Virus record (IMG/VR): IMGVR_UViG_3300042923_001398
Span: 1 to 27,998 of that record
Length of the DNA: 27,998 bases
Strand: one strand, 5' to 3'
Source: a virus
The notes under the pieces are model-generated. The model had not been told where the DNA came from. It did not search any database and was given only the letters and a program-made list of their open reading frames with translations. This document shows, one piece after another, positions 22,849 through 27,998 of this stretch. Made by a program: the position numbers and the translations under genes. Position 1 is the stretch's first letter, and each line of letters starts with the position of its first letter.

Positions 22849-23625
22849 ATGGCTATTAGAATAGGACATGCTTCTATTGATGAAAATGGAAAGATTGTTG
22901 GTGGCATAGTCGGTGATCAATCCACTAAAGAAATCTGCTTCCGTTCATGGTATAGCAAACCATGGAATGTATATCTTGAATGCAAGGATACTGCGTTAGC
23001 AGGTAGAGCTGCAAAAATCATGGAACAGATATGTACTGATAATAATTTTGGTTACGATCAATCAGAAAGACTGTCAGGGTACAATTCCATTGTAAAGAAC
23101 GGTAACAAAATACATGGGGCTAAAGGTGAGTTTGATTGCTCTTCGCTGGTGTCAGCTTGTTACAAGCTCGCCGGACTCGACATTTCTGTATCGAATACTA
23201 CAAGGTCAATCAGGGCAAGTTTTCTCTCTACTGGCAAGTTTGAAGCTTATGCCGATAAATCGCATTTGATTAGTGATAAATTTGCCAAACGTGGTGGTAT
23301 CTATCTAAAAGAAGGCAGTCATGTCGTCATGGCCTTAGAAGATGGATTAGGAGAGAATCCTTATCCAGTACCCAAAACTACTATATATTACGATCATGCG
23401 AACAATAAGATAGTTTGTAAGGGTGATACCGTGAAGTGGGTTCAGTATGAATTGATTAATGATGGTATAACTGAGGTAGAGGTAGACGGAGTAACAAAAA
23501 AACTCTCTATTGATGGATCATGTGGAAAGATTACCGATGCTGCTATCAGAGTATATCAGGATAAACATGGTCTACTTGTTGATGGTAAAGTAGGACCTAA
23601 TACAAGGAGATCTTTTCTTAATTAA
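22849..23625 (+). CDS. Endolysin: NlpC/P60-type peptidase with peptidoglycan-binding domain
   Basis: This 258-residue cell-wall hydrolase has AGGAGG eight bases before its ATG. Residues 1-180 form an NlpC/P60 cysteine-peptidase domain: the nucleophile in FDCSSLVSACYKLAG (Cys97) and the histidine in KEGSHVVMALEDG (His158). Residues about 195-258 match a peptidoglycan-binding domain type 1 with 'GDTVKWVQYELI', 'IDGSCGKITDAAIRVYQDKHGL' (in parts) and 'VDGKVGPNTRRSFL'. There is no signal peptide, so it needs a holin, consistent with the three membrane proteins before it. It would cut the stem peptide of peptidoglycan at the end of infection. Confidence 0.9.
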   Translation: MAIRIGHASIDENGKIVGGIVGDQSTKEICFRSWYSKPWNVYLECKDTALAGRAAKIMEQICTDNNFGYDQSERLSGYNSIVKNGNKIHGAKGEFDCSSLVSACYKLAGLDISVSNTTRSIRASFLSTGKFEAYADKSHLISDKFAKRGGIYLKEGSHVVMALEDGLGENPYPVPKTTIYYDHANNKIVCKGDTVKWVQYELINDGITEVEVDGVTKKLSIDGSCGKITDAAIRVYQDKHGLLVDGKVGPNTRRSFLN

Positions 23626-23633
23626 CAATTATT

Positions 23634-23679
23634 CACCTGCAGTAATATTATAGTCGCGAATGTGGTATTGCTGTAGGTG
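23634..23679. terminator. Long imperfect hairpin after the endolysin
   Basis: CACCTGCAGTAATA (23634-23647) can pair with TATTGCTGTAGGTG (23666-23679) over 14 positions, two of them G-T pairs, with an 18-base loop. There is no T-tract directly after it. It could end the late operon in a factor-assisted way, or stabilise the 3' end of the late mRNA. It also lies directly upstream of the methylase remnant. Confidence 0.4.
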
Positions 23680-23718
23680 GTTTAGATAAATATATAAATT
23701 TATATGAGGTGAATAGTA

Positions 23719-24473
23719 ATGAATAGTTTTATAGCATGGATAGGTGGAAAGAAGTTATTGAGAAAAGCTATACTAGAGCGTTTTCCGGATCAATCCGAAT
23801 ATGATAGATATATCGAGGTATTCGGTGGAGCTGGGTGGGTGCTCTTCGGAAGAGAACCAAATAAACAACTGGAGGTGTTCAATGATATTGACGAGAACTT
23901 GATCAATTTATACCGATGTATTAAGTACCACTGTGGAGAATTGCAGAAGGAACTTGATTGGATGATTGTATCTAGAGAGCAATTTTTTGATGCTAAGATT
24001 CAGTTGGAGATGAGAGGGTTAACAGATATACAGAGGGCTTCCAGATATCTTTATATCATAAAATCAAGTTTCGGAGCGGACAGGAAGACCTTTGGAACAA
24101 ACAAAAAGAACCTGAGTAATACAATAGATTATTTAACTGAAATACAAGAAAGGCTAAAAAATGTTGTTGTTGAAAATCTTGATTATCAGAGGCTTATAAG
24201 GTGTATGATAGACCTAAGGCATTATTTTATCTGGATCCACCCTATTTAGGTACCGAAAGATATTATGATAGCGGATTCAATCTGGATGATCATCATAAGC
24301 TCTGTTCTATACTCAAAGACATTAAGGGGAGATTTATCCTTTCCTATAATGATGATGAATATTTAAAGGAAGTCTATAAGGATTTTAACATAGAATTAAT
24401 ATCAAGAAATAACAATCTGGCAGCAAAGTGTAAACCTGGAGAGTATAAAGAAATTATAATCAAAAATTTTTAA
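23719..24473 (+). pseudogene. dam: DNA adenine methylase (D12/Dam class), frameshifted
   Basis: Two overlapping frames together encode one D12-class N6-adenine methyltransferase. The first (23719-24249) has the SAM-binding features AWIGGKKLL (residues 6-14) and EVFGGAGWVLF (33-43), FGADRKTFG and the helix with DYLTEIQERL. The second, from about 24201, carries the catalytic DPPY motif (LFYLDPPYLGTERYYD) and FILSYNDDEYL. They join at 'CTT ATA AGG TGT': the loss of one A (ATAAAGG to ATAAGG) would explain it. No X XXY YYZ slippery sequence is present, so it is more likely a mutation than programmed. The unbroken protein would be about 251 residues. It stands alone without a restriction gene. Confidence 0.82.
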
Positions 24474-24512
24474 ATGTGTTTTTGCTAAGTTATAAAGATA
24501 AGGGGTTGTGAT

Positions 24513-24761
24513 TTGGCAAAAGGGCATTTATCTATTGTGGAACTTATCTTTGATCGTAATATATTGTATAAAAGATGAACCATCTACCAGGACATTGAAA
24601 TATGGAGAAAGATCCCTTATACATTACAGTATCTAGCTGGTCAGGATCATATTAGTTGTGGCGCACCTGCCTTGAGTATGAGACAAAGCCTAAACTATTA
24701 TGAAGATGACCAGCATTCAAGAGTTAAGCTAAAACAAAGTTGTTCTTTACCAGCAGAATAA
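24513..24761 (+). pseudogene. Decayed small ORF with in-frame TGA
   Basis: This lies in the 344-base stretch between the methylase remnant and the opposite-strand genes. A frame opens at TTG 24513 after AAGGGG, reads MAKGHLSIVELIFDRNILYKR, is stopped by TGA at 24576-24578, then stays open for another 60 codons (TIYQDIEIWRKIPYTLQYLAG and on) to TAA 24759-24761. The second part has ordinary composition and could be the end of a short protein. Nothing else was found in this stretch. No family was recognised, and a chance reading frame cannot be excluded. Confidence 0.3.
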
Positions 24762-24817
24762 GATTGTGCATTTTATGAAAAAATTACTTTCTAATTGAAG
24801 ACCAAGTTGTACAAGTT

Positions 24818-25573
24818 CTATTTCAAAAGCTTTTCGTAATTATCTTTAAACTCATTATAACACTTCATTATCTGCTGTATATCATTACTCATTAAAGGGT
24901 AGCTATTTATGGATTTAATAAAATCGTTATCCATAAGTTTGGTAACATTATTTGAAATATTGTCTAGTGTTAATATTAATGAATCGATTGAGTATTGATT
25001 AAGATATTTGTCAATAAAGTCTATTCCCTCGAGCTGAGTATCATTTTTTCTAAGTAAATTCTTCCCTTGGCCTATTTCGTATGTAAAATGCTTTCTTAGA
25101 AAGCATATAATACATTTCCATTTAGGTAATGATGTAGTCAAGTTTAGTAATTTACACTCTTTGTCATTGGTAACATTTGCAACTGTTAGAGCCTCGTTAA
25201 TTTCTGCAACTTTGGGGAGTATATCATAAGTATATTTGCTAATAACATCTTCTTTTTGGTCGATATTAACAGCTTTTGATTTCTTACTATATACAAATGA
25301 AATTACATTCCAGAATAATATCCAGAGAATAATACTAACAAAGAACGTTATAATTACAGAAATTATGTAGTTTAAGATTTCATTAGGGGTATCTACTATA
25401 TTCCTAGGTAATTGGTTTGTAACTAAGATAGATAATATACCAGAAAAAATACTTTGAATATTATTCTGTAGAATACGCGCATTTTCTGTAGCAGTTTCTT
25501 CATGCTTGCTCAATAAATTATTCAACAACGATAATATTCTCTCATTATTAGTATTCCTGGTTAAATGCTGCAT
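24818..25573 (-). CDS. Membrane-anchored protein of unknown function, second gene of antisense pair
   Basis: The 251-residue product is read leftwards from 25573, with GAGGGA about eight bases before the ATG, and follows the 179-residue gene by 20 bases. Residues 1-40 are a charged helix (NNERILSLLNNLLSKHEETATE). Residues 42-51 (IFSGILSIL) are a short hydrophobic stretch, and 67-95 (YIISVIITFFVSIILWILFW in the centre) a clear membrane segment. The remaining 150 residues are hydrophilic and helical, with a Cys-containing KWKCIICFLRKHF and a final coiled-coil-like stretch. The gene is more AT-rich than the phage structural genes. No known family is recognised. The topology, a helical sensor plus a membrane segment, recalls membrane-acting effectors of defence systems, but that is inference. 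Confidence 0.65.
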   Translation of the reverse strand: MQHLTRNTNNERILSLLNNLLSKHEETATENARILQNNIQSIFSGILSILVTNQLPRNIVDTPNEILNYIISVIITFFVSIILWILFWNVISFVYSKKSKAVNIDQKEDVISKYTYDILPKVAEINEALTVANVTNDKECKLLNLTTSLPKWKCIICFLRKHFTYEIGQGKNLLRKNDTQLEGIDFIDKYLNQYSIDSLILTLDNISNNVTKLMDNDFIKSINSYPLMSNDIQQIMKCYNEFKDNYEKLLK

Positions 25574-25593
25574 TAATGACGCTCCCTCTATAT

Positions 25594-26133
25594 TTATAAT
25601 ATTTGATCAATGTCTTTATAAGTGAACTTTTTGTATGGAAATTGGTTAAAACAAATGTTCCCAATATTATCATTATTAGTTTTTGATTTTACAATGCTGT
25701 ATGTATTATTTAAAAAATTTATTAGCATATCGTATTTATGATCAATATACTGAGTATAATCAAATATTTTTTCTGGTCTATCACCGAGAGAAAAAAATAC
25801 ATAAGTTTGGCTTGTTGCTTTTTTTCTGTTTATATAGAAGTATAGTTCTCTGGAATGTTTATCATTACATTCTATTTCTTCTTTTAATATATTATAGATA
25901 GCCATAATTATAACAAGTGAGTTTTTTGAATAATAAGATCTCTTTTTTAAAATTGGTTTAAACTCGCTTTTTGAAATAATTATTTTGAAGTTGTCTCTAC
26001 AGTAATCTATAATTGTGTCTTTTGGATTTCCGGGTATATAGCTTAATAATTCTTTTAGATTATTATATGAAACAAATTCCTTAATCCATCGTGTTTGAAT
26101 ACCTCGAATATAAATATCATATCTTTGCGCCAT
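25594..26133 (-). CDS. Unknown protein, first gene of antisense pair
   Basis: This is a 179-residue protein on the minus strand, starting at 26133 after AGGGAAGG (26138-26155 region). It starts MAQRYDIYIRGIQTRWIKEF, has a middle with SKNSLVIIMAIYNILKEEIE and SRELYFYINRKKATSQTYVFFS, and ends with a beta/helix mix around DHKYDMLINFLNNTYS. It is soluble, Lys- and Tyr-rich, with no catalytic or DNA-binding motif that I can recognise. A good sigma-A promoter (26169-26196) lies upstream, so it can be expressed in the lysogen independent of the late phage genes. Together with the membrane protein it forms a two-gene unit at the prophage edge. Confidence 0.65.
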   Translation of the reverse strand: MAQRYDIYIRGIQTRWIKEFVSYNNLKELLSYIPGNPKDTIIDYCRDNFKIIISKSEFKPILKKRSYYSKNSLVIIMAIYNILKEEIECNDKHSRELYFYINRKKATSQTYVFFSLGDRPEKIFDYTQYIDHKYDMLINFLNNTYSIVKSKTNNDNIGNICFNQFPYKKFTYKDIDQIL

Positions 26134-26168
26134 ATCTATATTTACCTTCCCTCTTTGGTTTTGTATAA

Positions 26169-26196
26169 ATTATACTACAATTAACAAATATTTCAA
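26169..26196 (-). promoter_or_regulatory. Sigma-A promoter for the antisense gene pair
   Basis: On the minus strand TTGAAA (26191-26196) and TATAAT (26169-26174) are separated by 16 bases. The -10 box is a perfect consensus and the -35 differs at two positions. Transcription would start near 26160, about 28 bases before the ATG at 26133. No dyad overlaps it, which suggests constitutive lysogenic expression. Confidence 0.75.
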
Positions 26197-26289
26197 ATAC
26201 AAATGTAAAATAAAGTAGAATAATATATATATTTTATCTTATGAGATTTGAGGTTATATGTGAAAAAAAAGATACTAAATCGTATTCAT

Positions 26290-26325
26290 TTGAAAGATAG
26301 GGGCAAATACAATTTGGTGGTCCGG
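26290..26325. other. Prophage right end (attR) inside cotJC, approximate
   Basis: Left of about 26305 the DNA is AT-rich and non-coding, with a stop (TAG 26298-26300) in the cotJC frame. From about 26307 the frame continues as CotJC (IQFGGPDGEL...). In complete CotJC proteins the GGPDGE motif is preceded by about 45-50 residues, which are missing here. The simplest reading is that the phage inserted between the codons for the N-terminal part and GGPDGE. The exact core (perhaps in CAATTTGGTGGTCC) can only be fixed with the left end. Confidence 0.6.
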
Positions 26326-26651
26326 ATGGAGAACTTGCCGCATCGATGCGCTACCTGTCACAGCGCTATGCTATGCCAAATAGAAAAGTATGTGGTATCT
26401 TAACTGATATCGGAACAGAAGAACTTGCTCATATGGAGATGGTAAGTGCGATTGTTCATCAGTTAACCAAAGATCTTACCCCTGCTGAGATTATGGAGGG
26501 TGGATTTGAGAAGTATTATGTTGATCATACCCTTGGCTTATGGCCGCAATCCGCAGGCGGAATACCGTTCAACAGCTGTTTCTTCCAGAGCAAGGGAGAT
26601 CCGATTACCGATTTAGTTGAAGATATGGCAGCAGATGCTGCGATCATGTAA
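26307..26651 (+). pseudogene. cotJC: cotJC fragment (spore coat manganese-catalase-like), interrupted
   Basis: The in-frame protein, from IQFGGPDGELAAS through 'LTDIGTEELAHMEMV', 'YVDHTLGLWPQSAGGIPFN' and 'QSKGDPITDLVEDM', is the core of CotJC, an inner spore coat protein of the manganese-catalase family. The EELAH segment carries metal-ligand Glu and His. The N-terminal part is absent because of the prophage junction. The C-terminus also stops early (DMAADAAIM), where complete CotJC usually continues by roughly 50 residues, so the gene may be broken at both ends. An ATG at 26346 has no ribosome site and is not a natural start. Confidence 0.85.
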
Positions 26652-26681
26652 GAACAACATTATTAAAGCTAGATAATTAGG

Positions 26682-26713
26682 GATATTGAAGAAATTCTTC
26701 GGTGTCTTTTTTT
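26682..26713 (+). terminator. Intrinsic terminator after the cotJC fragment
   Basis: GATATTGAAGA (26682-26692) pairs with TCTTCGGTGTC (26696-26706) over 11 positions, three of them T-G, around the loop AAT, followed by seven T (26707-26713). It ends transcription coming from the cotJC side and insulates parAB. Confidence 0.75.
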
Positions 26714-26764
26714 ATTGCTTTCCTATCGGCAATACGGGGGCATATAATTCTATCTCTTTTCTTG

Positions 26765-26786
26765 AGGCGGTGTTGCAACACCGCCT
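26765..26786. repeat. 22-bp perfect palindrome upstream of parA
   Basis: Each half reads AGGCGGTGTTG, with no spacer between the halves. It is GC-rich in an AT-rich setting and lies 48 bases before the parA ATG. No T-tract follows, so it is not an intrinsic terminator. It is unlike the Firmicute chromosomal parS consensus (TGTTTCACGTGAAACA). It may be an operator or a centromere-like site for the ParA/ParB pair that follows. Confidence 0.6.
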
Positions 26787-26834
26787 TAAACCATATAAAG
26801 GGATAGAAAATAAATAAGAAAAGAGGAGATTAAT

Positions 26835-27629
26835 ATGTGTAAAGTAATTGCAATGGTAAACCAGAAGGGTGGCGTAGGAAAAACCACCACAGCCTTCAAT
26901 CTTGGCTACGCATTAACGCGTGCCGGTAGAAAGGTGCTTGAGATCGACCTGGATCCGCAGGGAAGTTTGACAGTGTCACTGGGCTATGATGACAATGATA
27001 ACCTGAAGAATACAATTGCCACGCTTATGGCTTTGGCTATTGAAGAGGAACCTCTTCCTACTCCGGATGAATTTATTATCAGAACCGGCAGTGTGGATCT
27101 TATCCCATGCAATATTGAATTGTCGGCAATTGAGGTAAGCCTTGTGAATGCAATGAGCAGAGAGGTGATACTGAAGTCGATTATTGATGATATTAAGGAC
27201 GCTTATGATTATATTATCATTGACTGTTCACCGTCTCTGGGAATGCTAACGATTAATGCTCTTGCAGCCTGTGACAGTGTTATTATTCCTGTTACACCCC
27301 AGTATCTGAGTGCAAAAGGCCTAGAATTACTACTGAAAAATATATTAAGAGTGAAAAAGAGAATAAATGCAGGAATTGAAATAGACGGCATATTATTAAC
27401 GATGTTCGTGGAACGGACGAACCTAACCAGAGAGATTACAGAAATGATCACGGAGGCATACGGTAATGCCATCAATATATATAAAAGCCGTATCCCTAAT
27501 TCAGTAACGGTAGGGTATTCGGTTTTGAAAAGTAAATCAATTATTGAGTATGCTAAAACCAATAAGGTTGCACAAGCATACCAGGAATTTGCACTGGAGG
27601 TGATAGCACATGACACAGCTGGAAAATAA
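26835..27629 (+). CDS. parA: ParA/Soj-type partition ATPase
   Basis: This is a 264-residue protein after GAGGAG. The deviant Walker A KGGVGKTT is at residues 10-17, with the adjacent DLDPQGSLT (A' motif) near 40 and the Walker B-like YIIIDCSPSLGMLTINAL near 127-143. It is a type Ia/Ib ParA without an N-terminal HTH domain. Sequence features such as LMALAIEEEPLPTP are like ParAs of integrative or plasmid elements rather than the chromosomal soj near oriC (inference). It would drive segregation or position of DNA together with ParB, whose ATG overlaps its end by 20 bases. Confidence 0.92.
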   Translation: MCKVIAMVNQKGGVGKTTTAFNLGYALTRAGRKVLEIDLDPQGSLTVSLGYDDNDNLKNTIATLMALAIEEEPLPTPDEFIIRTGSVDLIPCNIELSAIEVSLVNAMSREVILKSIIDDIKDAYDYIIIDCSPSLGMLTINALAACDSVIIPVTPQYLSAKGLELLLKNILRVKKRINAGIEIDGILLTMFVERTNLTREITEMITEAYGNAINIYKSRIPNSVTVGYSVLKSKSIIEYAKTNKVAQAYQEFALEVIAHDTAGK

Positions 27630-27998
27630 GAAGAAATTAACGAAATTAAATGAAATGTTTGGTGATATTACAGAACCGCTCATAGCTCAATCAAATAAAA
27701 TCAGAGTTGATTTTCTTGTCCCTTATAAAGATCACCCCTTTAAGCCATATACCGGGCAAAGGTTTGATGATATGGTACAGAGCATCCAGGATTATGGGGT
27801 GATCCAGCCGGTTATCATACGTTCGCTTCCAAATTCAGAGCGATCGGAAATCCTTGCCGGTCATAACCGGTGGAGAGCTGCACAGGCAGCCGGTCTAACG
27901 GAAATCCCCTATATCCGAATGGATGGGCTAACGGAAGAGGAAGCAAAATTAATTGTGACAGAGACTAATCTGATACAACGATCTTTTGCTGATTTACT
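27610..27998 (+). CDS. parB: ParB-family partition protein, 5' part (runs off window)
   Basis: An open frame from ATG 27610 (GGAGGTG nine bases before) extends to the window end without a stop; 129 residues are visible. It shows the ParB/Spo0J nuclease-like domain: 'VPYKDHPFKPYTGQRFDDMVQSI' in parts, 'GVIQPVIIR' (residues 63-71), 'ILAGHNRWRAAQAAG' (81-95, the GxxRxxA box) and 'TETNLIQRSF' (118-127). In the family this region binds CTP and ParA; the HTH part that binds parS would be beyond the window. The 20-base overlap with parA suggests coupled translation. Confidence 0.9.
   Translation, partial: MTQLENKKKLTKLNEMFGDITEPLIAQSNKIRVDFLVPYKDHPFKPYTGQRFDDMVQSIQDYGVIQPVIIRSLPNSERSEILAGHNRWRAAQAAGLTEIPYIRMDGLTEEEAKLIVTETNLIQRSFADL

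Noticed and set aside
24190-24210. Programmed frameshift at the methylase junction
   Set aside because: No X XXY YYZ heptamer or stimulatory structure is visible, so a base loss is simpler.
27209-27616. 135-codon opposite-strand frame over parA
   Set aside because: parA has full Walker motifs in the sense frame; the antisense frame has no family-like pattern.
1-27998. Tailocin (headless phage-tail particle) instead of a phage
   Set aside because: Terminase, portal, protease, scaffold, decoration and capsid genes are all intact, so a DNA-containing phage is more likely.
1-27998. tRNA, rRNA, CRISPR array or IS element
   Set aside because: No cloverleaf-like pattern, rRNA segments, regular repeats or transposase frames were recognised by eye on either strand.

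Overview
The window is most of the structural (late) half of an integrated, contractile-tailed prophage, followed by the prophage/host junction and a short piece of host or second-element DNA. Base composition is AT-rich. Together with the Shine-Dalgarno style (AGGAGG, with some TTG/GTG starts) and a spore-coat gene fragment at the junction, this points to a spore-forming anaerobic Firmicute, probably of the Lachnospiraceae/Clostridia. That assignment is inference from gene content; there is no rRNA here.

Layout. Positions 1-1622 hold small accessory phage genes: a zinc-ribbon DUF4145-like protein, a coiled-coil protein, a 20-residue micro-ORF closed by a strong terminator, and a Cys-rich 58-residue protein. 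Positions 1623-1767 are a non-coding gap where a cos site would be expected. From 1768 to 23625 everything is on the + strand and tightly packed, with many 1-8 base overlaps. A lambda-like DNA packaging and head module comes first: Nu1-type small terminase, GpA-type large terminase, gpW-like connector, portal, ClpP-like protease with a nested scaffold start, gpD-like decoration protein, GpE-like capsid, and head-tail joining proteins. A P2/Mu-type contractile tail module follows: sheath, tube, tail assembly chaperone with a -1 frameshift, tape measure, LysM/X, D, a minimal V, U, W, J, I, an H-like fibre, and a large FN3/Gly-rich adhesin. The lysis module has three small membrane proteins and an NlpC/P60 endolysin with a peptidoglycan-binding domain.

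Positions 23719-26133 are the accessory 'moron' zone at the prophage edge. It holds a frameshifted Dam-like adenine methylase, a decayed ORF, and a strongly AT-rich two-gene operon on the opposite strand with its own sigma-A promoter and no recognisable family. This operon is the best candidate here for an undescribed system, perhaps phage exclusion or defence. At about 26307 the reading frame becomes the 3' part of cotJC (spore coat manganese-catalase-like protein) without its N-terminus, so the prophage seems to be inserted in cotJC. The left half of cotJC and the phage integrase, lysogeny and replication genes must lie left of the window. The cotJC fragment also lacks its usual C-terminus. 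It is followed by a terminator, a 22-bp perfect palindrome, and a parA-parB pair of plasmid/ICE type that runs off the right end.

How the genes work together: the terminase cuts and packages DNA, probably at cos, into a procapsid of portal, scaffold/protease and GpE-like capsid, which is stabilised by gpD. The neck proteins join it to a sheath/tube tail whose length is set by the 754-residue tape measure. The baseplate and fibres bind the host, and the endolysin releases progeny. All functions are read from protein sequence patterns; no database search was run.
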